A stretch of 64,000 nt of DNA, taken from positions 91,805,530 to 91,869,529 of the forward strand of contig CM042141.1 in NCBI GenBank assembly GCA_023376005.1. The letters are read 5' to 3'. A model generated the notes under the pieces. The model was given only the letters and a program-made list of their open reading frames with translations, was not told the DNA's origin and made no database searches. Within the stretch, counting starts at the first letter, position 1; each line of letters begins with the position of its first letter. Shown in pieces: positions 53,390-63,870 of the stretch. Both the position numbers and the translations under genes were made by a program. This DNA is from Doryteuthis pealeii (Eukaryota > Mollusca > Cephalopoda > Myopsida > Loliginidae).

Positions 53390-53935
53390 GGCTGGTTGGT
53401 TGGATTTTTCGGCATGTCAATCCTTGCTGGATTAATTTATACCGAAGATATTTTGTTTTATTCATTCTTGATCGGTATTAAAAACTTTTAAAAATTGAAT
53501 TTTTAAAAAACACATTCTTTAAACTCATTATTTTCTATTTAACCCATAGATGGGACTCTAACAGGTATGATTACTTCGGGTCAGAGTGGACCTGGCAGTA
53601 ATGGTGATGAAGGGGTACTCCACACTCTACAAATCTCCAGAATTGGAATTTCACCATTAGATGCAGTTTACCTTCATACCCAGGACAGATTGCCTCTCAG
53701 CCACCACCTTTTAGCACATATATGATAAAAAGAGCTGGGCAATAGGGTCAGGATAATCATATAGGTGCTAGGAATTGACGTGACAAGCCGATTGACTGGG
53801 CAGAGACCTCTCCGACCGACCGTCTAGCCCAAGTAATGGTCATGGTGGAGTGTTGCATGACATGGCCCCATTGGGGGATATTACCTCTTCGCAGAGTATC
53901 CTACAGTCCTAGCCGACAGGGTGGCCCATAATAGT
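53390..53935 (-). mobile_element. Family C element, near full length
   Basis: Tail TGGTTGGTTGGATTTTTCGGC, then CGGGTCAGAGTGGACCTGG, GTAATGGTGATGAAGGGG, GATGCAGTTTACCTTCATACC, TTGACGTGACAAGCCGATTG, CCGACCGACCGTCTAGCC, GGAGTGTTGCATGACATGG. Confidence 0.8.
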
Positions 53936-54254
53936 TGTTACATTTGATGTACGAAGTTTACCTGAAAATGTATTATTATGGGAAAAGTGTAATTCTATTG
54001 TTTATTTCTTTACTAGAAGCGGCTACTCGGCGTCGCACGGGTAGAAGGGAGGGGGCAAAAATTTAGTCTCGCAGATCCATTATTACTGAATCAGGAGTTG
54101 GGTCCTTGCAGGGTGTCTCACTAAAATCCCAACATAAAAAAGAGCTTGTGTTGGTTCGACCTGGTGTAGCGTCAGAAATAAAAAAGAAGAAAAAAGAAGA
54201 AAAAAAAGGCGCTTAGACACTCCGAAAAGAGAAATCAATGTCCCCTAATTATTC

Positions 54255-54405
54255 TTCTTCATCCTGACGGATGGGGCTATAGAATACACCTCTACAGAGG
54301 GGTAAAACCAGCTAGCCGTAGTTGGCGACCCGTGACGCTTAACGATGGAACTCTTGATGGCGTAAATTCCAAATAACCAACCAACCAACCAACCAACCCA
54401 TTTCT
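54255..54405 (+). mobile_element. Family C 5' fragment
   Basis: GGGGCTATAGAATACACC, CTACAGAGGGGTAAAACC, GGCGACCCGTGACGCTTAA, then (CCAA)n. Preceded at 54015-54240 by the piece shared with 7590-7745. Confidence 0.65.
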
Positions 54406-55048
54406 ACTTGTTTTACTCCCGATTACTTTATTTTTCCTTCCCTTGACTCATTTCGTTCATTTTCCCTCCAAATTTACCTCCCCTTTGTTGTTTGTTGTGG
54501 TTGTTGTTGATCTTCTTTTGTCTCCGTTTTTCTTCCTTTTTTATCTCCCTTTTTTCTTCTTTCCTTTTCCTCAACTTTCCTTTCTCTTTTGCTGCTTTCT
54601 ACTTTTCCTCCCTCCTCCCCATTCTTCTTCTTCTTCTTCTTCTTCTTCTTCTTCTTCTTTCCTATCGAATGTTGGGGCGCGACGCAACCAACACTAATTG
54701 TCATGTGTAGGCGATTACTCAGAATATTCCCACGAAGCAGCAACCCAACATACCATCCAAATAATCCCCGAGCAGCATTTTTTTTTTCATACTTCCGTCG
54801 TTTTTTTCTTCTGCTTCTTTCTTTCCGCCATATTGAACTGTGTCAGCATTGCCTCTGGCTTTGCAACTTCCGTCGTTAAGGACAGCTCAACAGAATCAGT
54901 TTTTTATTATTAAGAAAACAACACACACCACAACAACCTTTTCTTATGTCTGAAGCTTTAACTATTGTCTAAAGAGAACTTTTTCTTTTTCTTCGGAACG
55001 AAGGTCATTTAGGAATGTCCTTCATTAAAGAAGAAAGGTACTCTTCGC
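54406..55048. other. Pyrimidine-rich, then unassigned
   Basis: 54420-54660 is C/T-rich and ends in (TTC)n at 54625-54660. The interval 54661-55048 has no recognised feature. Confidence 0.5.
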
Positions 55049-55520
55049 GGAGTTCCGTCCCGGCATCCTGCCTCAAAAACCGCTAGCCGGTGGCTGCTGA
55101 AGACAAACAAACAAACAAACAAACACCAGCTACGTAGCCGAAGCGGTGTCACTTGAAAAAAAAAAAACTAAAAAAAAAACAAAAAAACAACCAGCTTTGG
55201 GCGTTTTTCCCGAAAACCCAACCCCAACCCAAACCCTAAACCTCCCGAGTTAAAATTAACAGTTTTATTAAAAATTTGTGGGTTCTGATTTTTCTGGGCC
55301 ACCCTGTATACAGGGTGACCCAGAAAAAACAGAGCCCAAATTATTTATTTATTTTCCCATTAAACAAACCCTAAACCCCAACCCCAACCCTAACCCTAAC
55401 CCTAACCCTAGTTTCTTTTAAGTGACACCGCTTCGGCTACGGACTTCATTCATAGCTGGTGTTTTTTTTCAATAGCCACCGGCTAGCGGTTTTTGAGGTA
55501 GGAGGCTGCGACGGAACTCC
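55049..55520. mobile_element. Fold-back element containing interstitial telomeric repeats
   Basis: Outer arms 55049-55190 and about 55410-55520 are reverse complements (GGAGTTCCGTC...CCTCAAAAACCGCTAGCC and GGCTAGCGGTTTTTGAGG...GACGGAACTCC; GCCGAAGCGGTGTCACTT and partner). Inside, next to each arm, is telomere-like sequence on the same strand: degenerate AACCCAACCCCAACCCAAACC at 55218-55243, and exact (CCCTAA)3 with CCCTA at 55388-55410. At the centre (55289-55328) is a 20-bp-arm palindrome TTTTTCTGGGCCACCCTGTA / TACAGGGTGACCCAGAAAAA. Confidence 0.85.
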
Positions 55521-55604
55521 ACGAATATATCAAGAAGAAAGAAAACCGACATGCAAAGAAACATCGGCACAATAACGCACATCGACATCTAATTACATGT
55601 ATAT

Positions 55605-55720
55605 GTATTTACCAACACCTCTGCACGAGCAGGATGTGACACAAGGTCATTTTAAGCGGAGTTCATCAGGTTTGATTTAAGAGTTTCCCTTCTCCTAGAC
55701 GGGTTGCCGTCTAATAAAGG
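55605..55720 (-). mobile_element. SINE family B tail fragment
   Basis: CTCTGCACGAGCAGGATGTG, AGCGGAGTTCATCAGG, AGAGTTTCCCTTCTCC. Confidence 0.68.
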
Positions 55721-56695
55721 ATAAACCATAATAAAAAGAAAAAAAGAAAAAAGAAAAAAAAGAAAAAATTGCTGAAATTGTTTTGTGTGAAGTGATGACC
55801 GAAAGCAACCACTATAATTATTTTCCCCAACCACAAAAGTCCCCTGACACAGTCTTTTGGCTGCAACACTATCACAGTAGTCCTCGCTCAAAAGTTTACT
55901 CGTTCAACACACGTTTCTGTTCACGTTAAAAAGGGCAAAACACTACTATCCGTGGTGTGGGAAGGTAGGCCTTAGAAAATAAGCAACTGTCCTTCCCAAG
56001 ATCTTACATCCGGGCTAATCCCACTCAGCGCTGCCAACCCGTGCAAAATTTGCATATTCAACAGTAGTCTATTCAACAGTAGTCTGATTACGAGCCACTC
56101 CTCACGACGCGGGCGCTGCGAGTTCAATATCTGTAGTCACCTGCTACATCCCCCCCCTCTCGTGCAGGCCAGACTTAGTTCTTCAAGTTAGGGAATCTTC
56201 TAGTCCACAAATGCAAACAAGAAAGATAATAAAAATGACCAACTTAAAAACAAGGATATATAAAGAATAAAAGATAATCAAACAAATATATAGAAAAATA
56301 ATTTTTATTAATCCATGTATAAATACGAATAAAGATTTATTGTTAACTTTTTAAATCCCGGATAACGGTGGGTCACTCTGCTAGTAGATTATAAGAAGAT
56401 CACGGAATGTGTATCTTTGAGAATCTGTGTTACGCTCCAAAGATACGTGGTTCAAAGTTAACTGACCTGAAAAAATGTAAAAGTTTTTAAATAAAATAAC
56501 TGGTGCATTATATCTTTTATTCATTAATATATCAACACTGAAAATTTCATTAAATTCGGTTAATTCCCTGATTTTTGGTATTTTTTTTCTTTCGGCGGGG
56601 TGACATACGATGGTGGAATTTATGTCTGTTAAGTTCGATTTAACCAATGACCCTTTCATGCGTTAGGCTCGTTTGATCAACTATACCTTTAGTAT
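55721..56695. other. Unassigned sequence
   Basis: A-rich stretch at 55730-55768. ATTCAACAGTAGTCT is duplicated in tandem at 56057-56089. No gene is seen. Confidence 0.4.
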
Positions 56696-56696
56696 T

Positions 56697-56879
56697 ATTT
56701 GTATTCTGAAAAAATAACGTTCCATTCATTATTTTTTTCCGAATACAAGGTGTGTCAAAAAAGTACCAAATTTAAAGCTGTATTTACCAAGATAGAAATG
56801 AAGAATGAATGGAACGTTATTTTATCTTTTTCAGAATACAAGTACTAAAAATCTCGAAACTTTTTGACACACCTTGTAT
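56697..56879. mobile_element. Mariner-type MITE related to 44730-45047
   Basis: Contains ATAACGTTCCATTCATT, ATACAAGGTGTGTCAAAA, GCTGTATTTACCAAGATAG and TTTGACACACCTTGTATA. Single unit without the internal tandem duplication. Confidence 0.75.
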
Positions 56880-57039
56880 ATATACATTGGTACAGATATA
56901 AATTTATTTCGGCATTTCTGTGCCTACTCAGTCTAATTTTTACTAATTCGAAGACCTCACACACGGTCTTATTGGTATGATCTTCCCGTTTCACTGATTT
57001 TTTTCTCCTTTTTTTTTCAAATTTCTCCTTCCGCGGCTG

Positions 57040-57085
<46 letters not shown>

Positions 57086-57600
57086 TATTCAGGCGCGAAT
57101 AGGGCGCTAATAAAAGAAATTAGGAGATAAATCCTTTTCTCTCAAACTGTGAAATCTCATTATTACTTTTTATCAAAGAAGCAGCCGACAAAGAAACGCG
57201 TGTAGCAGGAACTGAATATGGGTGGGCACATTTGAATATTTGAAACGGGAATATAAAATAAAGGGATTCGGGCGTTCCTTAACCAGATCTCAATTATCGA
57301 GCTAATCAAAGGACTGACGGAAACCGAATAGCGACGAAAAGAACATCTTGGCAAAAAGGAATGTATGGTTTAAGCTTCATTTGAGAGCTGAAAAACAGCA
57401 ACGAATACAAAGTCAGTCGATAGAGGTCTTTTCCTTCCTCCATCTTTATCTCTGTCAACATTCTTTTTTCTTTCGCTTCTTCCTTTGCCTTATGCCAACC
57501 ACCGGAACGGACCCATTTCCTTCCGGACCACCAAATGCTGTGTTATTTAAATGAACCCATCCCAAAATGACTAATATGACATATGTTTTCTTTGAAGTAT
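56880..57600. other. Unassigned sequence with (TA)n
   Basis: (TA)n at 57042-57082. A 68-codon frame at 57348-57554 has no recognisable domain. Confidence 0.45.
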
Positions 57601-57612
57601 CCATATAAAAGC

Positions 57613-57678
57613 ATCCATCTATCTATCCATCTATCTATCTAGAGTTCACTTTTGTCTATATACATATGTCTCTGTTCA

Positions 57679-57718
<40 letters not shown>

Positions 57719-57784
57719 GTGCCTATCTGTCTATATACCTATCATTATCTGTTTTCTCACATCTATCTATTTATCTATCTATCC

Positions 57785-57817
<33 letters not shown>

Positions 57818-57822
57818 CTCAC

Positions 57823-57897
<75 letters not shown>

Positions 57898-58004
57898 CAT
57901 ATATATATATCTGCTTACATCTATCTATCTATCTATTTCTGCTCACATCTATCTATTCATTTATCTCTCTCTATTTATCTCTCTCCCCTCTCTCTCTCTC
58001 TCTC

Positions 58005-58053
<49 letters not shown>
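57613..58053. repeat. Compound (ATCT)n, (CT)n and (TA)n array
   Basis: Repeated blocks of CTATCTAT joined by ATATACATATATC- and TGCTCACATCTATC-type linkers, so part is a higher-order repeat. Ends in about 50 bp of TA at the edge of the next hairpin. Confidence 0.95.
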
Positions 58054-58059
<6 letters not shown>

Positions 58060-58217
58060 AGAAAATTTATAGAAAAAACAAATGATAATATTAGTATGCT
58101 GACAGATATCTGTTTCGACCTTTTAATAAAGGATGACCGCTTTATTAAAAGGTCGAAACAGATATCTGTCAGCATACTAATATTATCATTTGTTTTTTCT
58201 ATAAATTTTCTATCATA
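58054..58217. mobile_element. Perfect hairpin, 78-bp arms, 8-nt loop
   Basis: Arms 58054-58131 and 58140-58217 are exact reverse complements around GATGACCG. The arm contains GGTCGAAACAGATATCTGTC, shared with the inverted repeat at 2664-3335. It is flanked on the left by (TA)n and on the right by TACTGTCGGATTCATTT and then (CA)n/(TA)n. Confidence 0.92.
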
Positions 58218-58240
58218 CTGTCGGATTCATTTCCATTTAT

Positions 58241-58242
<2 letters not shown>

Positions 58243-58271
<29 letters not shown>

Positions 58272-58289
58272 CACAACACACACACACAC

Positions 58290-58335
<46 letters not shown>
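58243..58335. repeat. (CA)n-(TA)n microsatellite
   Basis: Interrupted CACACA then about 43 bp of TATA. Confidence 0.95.
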
Positions 58336-58336
<1 letters not shown>

Positions 58337-58930
58337 ACATCTTAACCCCATCTATTATTATGTATGGGGTGTTATTGAGAAAGACACCAATCCCCGTGTC
58401 AGTACTACAAAAGCCCAGTTAATCAACAGAATTAAGATAGTTTTGAGACCCCTCCCAGGGAAACTGTAACATCAGCTTGCTCCAGGTTCCAGAGCAGGAT
58501 TGAGGCTATGATTGACGCTAATGGTAGTTATTTTGAGTGCAACTTGTTAACAGTAGTATAATTTCCGTGCCTGTTGAATTTCTTTACAATTCATTAAATT
58601 TTGTAATTACCAAGCACTTTTTCCTTTTCCTTATGAAACTGTCAAATTTATCCCGAACACCCTATATATATATATTAACGCTCATAAATAAGTACACAGT
58701 TTTTCTTATAAAATATCAATTTCCTTTTAAACCCAAAATAGCAGAATAACGACATGAAGGATATCAGAATTTTATGATTTCTAGTGGAACAATCTACAAT
58801 CAAAACGGATATCAACAATTATAAATTTTACAGAATTGAAACTCAGTGTCCAAAAATTAGGAATATGTATCACACAAAAAATAAGTACAGCCTTATATAT
58901 ATATTTATACATTTTTAATTTTTGCTAAGA
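58336..58930. other. Unassigned sequence
   Basis: 58380-58480 (GAAAGACACCAATCC, GAGACCCCTCCCAGG) is a moderately GC-rich patch resembling a SINE/MITE end, with no second copy in the window. Confidence 0.4.
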
Positions 58931-59008
58931 TAGATAAATAGGTAGGTAGATAGATAGATAGATAGATAGAAGTGAACTGATAGGCACATATATAGATAAA
59001 TGTGAATA

Positions 59009-59074
<66 letters not shown>
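58931..59074. repeat. (GATA)n and (TA)n microsatellites
   Basis: GATAGATA at 58945-58970 and 59065-59082 around about 55 bp of TATA. Confidence 0.93.
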
Positions 59075-59083
<9 letters not shown>

Positions 59084-59379
59084 AGGATATGAAAACATAC
59101 AATGCTGTTAAAATGAAAATATTTCATATCATATTCATAGCTAATATTGAACAATATTTCGATTTATAAAAATCATCATCAGAGCTTGTTTTTAATCCGG
59201 ACTCATCGAGAGAAAAGTAGAAAATAATTTTTTTGCTTCTCTCTCGATGAGTCCGGATTAAAAAGAAGCTCTGAAGATGATTTTTATAAATCGAAATATT
59301 GTTCAATATTAGCTATGAATATGATATTAAATATTTTCCATTTTAACAGCATTGTATGTTTTCATATCCTTTTATCTAT
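59075..59379. mobile_element. Hairpin element, ~144-bp arms
   Basis: Arm 1 (59075-59218) and arm 2 (59236-59379) are reverse complements at roughly 95 percent. The loop is 17 nt, AT-rich. The arm carries CTCTCGATGAGTCCGGATTA and CTGAAGATGATTTTTATAAATCGAAAT (the latter at 59271-59297). As at 58 kb, the right end is followed by ACCGTCGGATTCATTT and (TA)n at 59417-59480. Confidence 0.9.
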
Positions 59380-59413
59380 ACTTATACCGTCGGATTCATT
59401 TTCTTAATCTTAA

Positions 59414-59416
<3 letters not shown>

Positions 59417-59480
<64 letters not shown>
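59417..59480. repeat. (TA)n microsatellite
   Basis: About 60 bp of TATA. Confidence 0.95.
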
Positions 59481-59481
<1 letters not shown>

Positions 59482-60057
59482 GCTAAAGCTGAGATAATCA
59501 CTTTTATTTCCTAAAGGCTTTTTTACTGTTTAGTTTAATGATACAAAATTCATACTAAAATATACCTTGCTTTTAAGATTGAGTTATGTTTGAAACAAAT
59601 GCTATTTTAATTGGTTCTAATTTGTCGTAATTAGCAATTAAGTAAAAAAAACTGACCCGTCTCTCACCCACATTCTGCATATTACTTTCACCTTCTCTAT
59701 GTATATCTTGTTTACCTCCTCCTTATATATGTTAGTCTCTCTATGTGAGTAAGTGGGTGATGAGAGAGTTATTGTTAGAGACATTTAACTACACACTTAT
59801 TTGCATATTAATTTTCAGCAACGAAATCTTAGCATGATCAATTCCAATTCAAATTAGGTCAAAGGTTTTCTTTCTTAAAAATCTTATAAAATGATTTTAA
59901 TGTTTTTTTTTTATAACTCTTCGGCCGTATTATTATTTTTTTTATTTAATTCATTTTGCAAACTCTCTTTTCCCTAATGCTAGGAGTACCAAAATATTGT
60001 CTCATTTTCATTTTACAAACGAATTAAAATTAATTAAATCGATTATTTAAGGTCGAA
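59481..60057. other. Unassigned AT-rich sequence
   Basis: A short inverted-repeat-like pair around TCTCTATGTG at 59690-59770. Otherwise nothing. Confidence 0.4.
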
Positions 60058-60065
60058 TATTTGTC

Positions 60066-60668
60066 GGTGCATATTGCATAAATGCGTCCTTTCCTCCTGC
60101 CCTAAAAAAAACGCTAAAATCGGACCTTTGTTACTTATGAACTCCTTAAATGTTTGAAGGCGTTTTTCTCGAAAAGTTAATAAGATATAAATACGATATC
60201 CCCCACCCCCAACAAGTCTTTTCTCGACAAGTAAATGTAAATATTTTGTATTTGTTTTTATTTAATAATGTATTGATTGTTTTTATTTTCGAAATTCAGT
60301 CGTATTTATTTAACGATCTTTGACAGTTGTTTTGAATTAAGATAAAATGAAAATACCGAAAAAAAAAAAAGTATTTTAAAGGGGGTGGGGGTAAAAAAAT
60401 TTACATTTACTTGTCGATAAAAAATCTGGGTGTAGCTTACTTTTAACGCCTTCAAACCATTAAAAAAGGTTATTTGCCAATAAAAACGCCTTCACATCGC
60501 TAGAATATTATTTTAAAGAGGGGGTGGATTAAAATATTTATATTTTATTTGTCGAGAAAAGACTTGGTGGGGGGGTAGGTAAAATATCGCTTTCATATCA
60601 TATTAACTTTTCGGGAAAAACTGTCCTCAACCTGCAGGAGGCCAGGGCGTATTTATGCGATATGCACC
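60066..60668. mobile_element. Fold-back MITE, 603 bp, 8-bp target duplication (7 of 8 matching)
   Basis: Flanked by TATTTGTC at 60058-60065 and TTTTTGTC at 60669-60676. Terminal repeats GGTGCATATTGCATAAATGCG and its partner GCGATATGCACC extend through arms of about 150 bp (TTCTCGAAAAGTTAATA, AACAAGTCTTTTCTCGACAAG and partners). The loop holds a third, partial copy of arm sequence (60360-60470, GGGGGTGGGGGTAAAAAAAT and CTTGTCGATAAAAAAT). Confidence 0.85.
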
Positions 60669-60676
60669 TTTTTGTC

Positions 60677-60950
60677 TAAGTCGAAAAGTAGTAACATAAT
60701 GAGCATCAGTAAAAAAAAGAAAGAAAAAAATAATATTACTCATGTAATTTATTTTTAATACATTTTATATAAGGCACTGTCAAAAATGTCGTAAAACCTG
60801 TATTTTACAAAATAGATTTACCTCCTCCCTCAATAGAAAAAAATACCAAAAATCAAGGAATTATCCAATTTTAATGAAATTTTCAGTGTTTTCAATGGTT
60901 TAAAAAGATAAAAAACAACATTTTTTGATATCAATAGATTTTAGATTAAA
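60677..60950. other. Unassigned AT-rich sequence
   Basis: Nothing is recognised. AAATACCAAAAATCAAGGAAT at 60842 resembles 56570 reversed but is too short to define a family. Confidence 0.35.
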
Positions 60951-60954
60951 AATA

Positions 60955-61470
60955 AATTTGCATTATTTGGATTTTTCGGACTGTCGTCCTCATATTTCAT
61001 TGTTATATACACAACGTTTCGGCCGATGTGCCCTCTGGCCTTCTTCAGGTGTTTCTTGTCGAACTCGGTAATCTTTTCAAACTCAGGAACCTTCTTGTCG
61101 AACTCAGGAGTAATCATAACCCTTCACAGAACTTCGGACCAAAACTTTTATTCAATCCACCGGGGTAGACTATTCTCATTCCGTTAACTATGACTGGATG
61201 CAAGTGTTAAGCTATGTTAAGTATTGTATGTTATTATCACTCATGGTCAGGACTGAACCTGCTACCTACAGATGATTGTCATTTAGAACTATGTTAACTT
61301 AGCTCCTATATCCGTTACGCCATGTGTCCAGTTTCGCGACTTTGACAAAAAATACCCGAAGAAGACCGCAGGGCACATCGGCTGAAACGTTGTGCATATA
61401 ACAATAAAGATGAGGACAACGGTCCGAAAAATTCAAATAATACAAATTATCAAGCCTCATCTAAAAAATT
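60955..61470 (+). mobile_element. Family H element, diverged subfamily, both arms
   Basis: Left GCATTATTTGGATTTTTCGG, ACACAACGTTTCGGCCGATG, GGCCTTCTTCAGGTGTTTC. Right ATACCCGAAGAAGACCGCAGG, CATCGGCTGAAACGTTG, GATGAGGACAACGGTCCG, TCAAGCCTCATCTAAA. tRNA-like segment at 61245-61325. Same layout as 42945-43470. Confidence 0.8.
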
Positions 61471-61499
61471 AAGACAAATAGAAATTAATTATTTAACCA

Positions 61500-61720
61500 T
61501 TACAACTCATCATCATATCTGGCCATACAGCTACTTTTTTTGTTGGGCGCTGTTTCGGGACTTGTTTAGGAAAAATACGAGGCATTTTTGTATAGTTCCC
61601 ATCTAGCTTTTTTTCCCCAATCGTTTTGTTAAAGTACCAGAGGTGCATCCATACAGTAGTACTGACAAAGCTACAAGTTGAAGAATTCTCGCTTTATCAT
61701 ACTAGAAAGATGCCTCCATC
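61500..61720 (-). pseudogene. LINE reverse-transcriptase C-terminal fragment
   Basis: Minus strand encodes KARILQLVALSVLLYGCTSG, TLTKRLGKK, a stop, MGTIQKCLVF, then a decayed QRPTKK-x-x-LYGQI. Same LINE region as 35470-35690 and the start of 45905-46285. One internal stop. Confidence 0.82.
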
Positions 61721-61994
61721 TGGGGGTAATTCCGTGTCAAATCATCCAGAAAAAATGAAATTGTAACCTACCCCCTTCAATTTGTCTGAAATTTTGTTCG
61801 GGTGTGGATTATGTGAAAGTAAGACAATCCCCAAAATTTGAGCTTCCGATTCTAAAAATTGGCTGAGTTATGTTGATTTTTAGCTCTCCAAATTTGGGAA
61901 GGTGCGTAAAAAATGGCGATATTTTGTAATCTATTTTGGTCTGTAAAACATCAGTTACAATTTTGCACTTTTATGTTTTAAGTGTTTCCGTTCA
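61721..61994. other. Unassigned repeat-like sequence
   Basis: Begins GGGGGTAATTCCGTGTCAAAT. Compositionally even, with no second copy here; possibly a DNA-transposon interior. Confidence 0.35.
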
Positions 61995-62160
61995 TCAAGG
62001 TCATTTCTAAGTTGAGTGAAGCTAGTTCGAATTCAGAGTTTTCCTTCTCCTAGAATGGTTGCCTGACCATGGATATAAAACCGTAAATGTCCTACTATTT
62101 ACCTTTAGTTGGACTGAGACCAGATTGATTCATACCTTTACCAAAAGTAGGACGTTTCAT
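61995..62160 (-). mobile_element. SINE family B fragment
   Basis: GCTAGTTCGAATTCAGAG, TTCCTTCTCCTAGAATGGTTG, GTCCTACTATTTACCTTTAG. Confidence 0.65.
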
Positions 62161-62275
62161 CGTGGTGTAATGGTTAGCGAGCTAGTCTCACAGATCCATC
62201 ACTACTGAATGGCGAGTTCGATCCTCACTGGATACCCAATACCTGCGACCTTATGTCACATCGTACCCGTGGCGA
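62160..62275 (+). mobile_element. Family I tRNA-like element with pol III boxes
   Basis: CGTGGTGTAATGGTTAGCGAG (A box), GCGAGTTCGATCCTCACTGG (B box), then GCGACCTTATGTCACATCG. Best-preserved family I head in the window. Confidence 0.72.
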
Positions 62276-62539
62276 ACGGTCTGGGTGAAACCTTCCTTTC
62301 CCAATGATATTAGCACGAAGTGAAACTCAAAGAACTTCGTACAGAATTTGATCTCGTATCGTCGATTTTATTTCCTACGACGATAACCGTTACACGAACG
62401 CGGTCTTTTCTTCTTCATGGTCTCGTTTATTTTTCTTATTGTTTCATCTTCCTTTTTTCTTTCTTTCAAAAAATCCATTTTTTTTATATCCCTTTATTGT
62501 TTTCTTTTTCATCCCAGCTATCGGAAGTGGGAGTGAATA

Positions 62540-63260
62540 GTCCCCGTGACGAAGTGGCCAACGTGCTGAACTGGTATCTCCGCTTATCTCTGCAGGTCTC
62601 TATCAAAACTTATCACTTACTCATAGTCCTATCAGCTGGAGGTTTAGAATACACCGCCTGCACCTCTGCAGAGGGGTAAATTCCCCCAATGGTACTGCGT
62701 GTTGGTCGTGGGTGGTGACCCGTGATGCTTAAAGATGAAATCCCTGATGGCTGAGCATACCATAACATGCAACATTCCAGATTTGCCCTGACTTAGGCTA
62801 GACGAGCGGTCGGAGAGATCCTCTCTGATCTATTGGCTGGTCACATCAAGCCTTAGCACCTATATGACTGTCCCAACCCTATTGCCCTTATGGCAACCCC
62901 AGCCCTTTTTATCATATATGTGCTCGAAAGCGGTGGCTGAGAATCTTAATGTCCTGGGTATGACGTTAAACTATCTGATGGTGAAGTTCCAATTCTGGAG
63001 CTCTGGTGAATGTGGAGTACCCCTTTATCACCATTACTCCCAGGTCCACTCTGACCCGGAATAGTAGTATCTGTTATGGTCCAATCTATGGATTAAATAG
63101 AAAAAATGATTTTAAATAAATGTGTTTAAAAAGAATTGAGTTTGAAAAAAAAAAGTGTTTGAAAAACATGTTGAATACCCATCAAAAATTAATAAAACAA
63201 AACGTTTTCGGCATAAAATAACCCAACGAGGGTTGACATGCCGTAAAATCCAATCAATCA
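62540..63260 (+). mobile_element. Family C element, full length with 3' tail
   Basis: tRNA-like start CCCGTGACGAAGTGGCCAACG, then CTCTGCAGAGGGGTAAATTC, GTGGGTGGTGACCCGTGATG, TAGGCTAGACGAGCGGTCGG, TATTGGCTGGTCACATCAAG, TCCTGGGTATGACGTTAAAC, CCATTACTCCCAGGTCCAC and GGATTAAATAGAAAAA. The tail is GTTTTCGGCATAAAATAACCC, GGGTTGACATGCCGTAAAA, ending AATCAATCAACC. Defines family C as about 700 bp. Confidence 0.8.
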
Positions 63261-63714
63261 ACCATATTCCCTTCCCACCTTTTGCGTCTTCTTTTGTGTT
63301 TTAATTATTTTATATCCTCTTTTCTGGTCTCGGGTCAATTTTCCTGCATAAAGTATTTCCTCCATTATATCTCCGCTTTTTTTTCTGCAGGTCTCTATCA
63401 AAATTTACCCCTTACTCATCCTACACAATCGCCCTTTCTTTTCTTTTTATTAGTCTATCAATCACACAATCGTTACAGTATATCTAGCCGTAACAGTCTA
63501 CCTTTCTCTTTTGTGCTCATGTTTCAAAACGTTACCTTTCTCCTTTCTTTATTGCGTAATTATGGCTATTCACAGTAATCACATACCCGACGTTTAGTCA
63601 TTTTTCAAGATAGAATAAAAGGAGCTTAGAATACGCTGTCGGTGGAGCTTAGAATACGCTCTGCTTACTACCCAGTTCCCCAAAAAGGATGTCCTAAGTA
63701 AAAAAAAAAAAAAA
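63261..63714. other. Pyrimidine-rich unassigned sequence
   Basis: A CTGCAGGTCTCTATCAAAA phrase at 63387 repeats one at 62592 (inside the C element), so part may be a second, broken C copy. No gene. Confidence 0.4.
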
Positions 63715-63717
63715 CTA

Positions 63718-63870
63718 AATTGAATCTGGTGGTGAGGCTCCAGTTTTGGATCTCTAGGGAATGTGGAGTACCTGTTCATTAACATTATTCTCAGGTCACT
63801 TCTGACCCAGAGTGGTAGTACCTATTAGGGTTCCATCTAAGGGTCAAATAGACATGTTTAAAACCATTTG
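63718..63870 (+). mobile_element. Family C 3' fragment
   Basis: TTGAATCTGGTGGTGAGGC, AATGTGGAGTACCTG, CTTCTGACCCAGAGTGG, GGGTTCCATCTAAGGGTC. Confidence 0.7.

Noticed and set aside
57348..57554. 68-codon plus-strand frame as an exon
   Set aside because: No recognisable motif and a C/T-rich Phe/Leu stretch; not supported as coding.
57652..58422. 256-codon open frame with Ile/Tyr/Ser repeats
   Set aside because: Runs through (ATCT)n, (CT)n and (TA)n microsatellites and the hairpin; not a gene.
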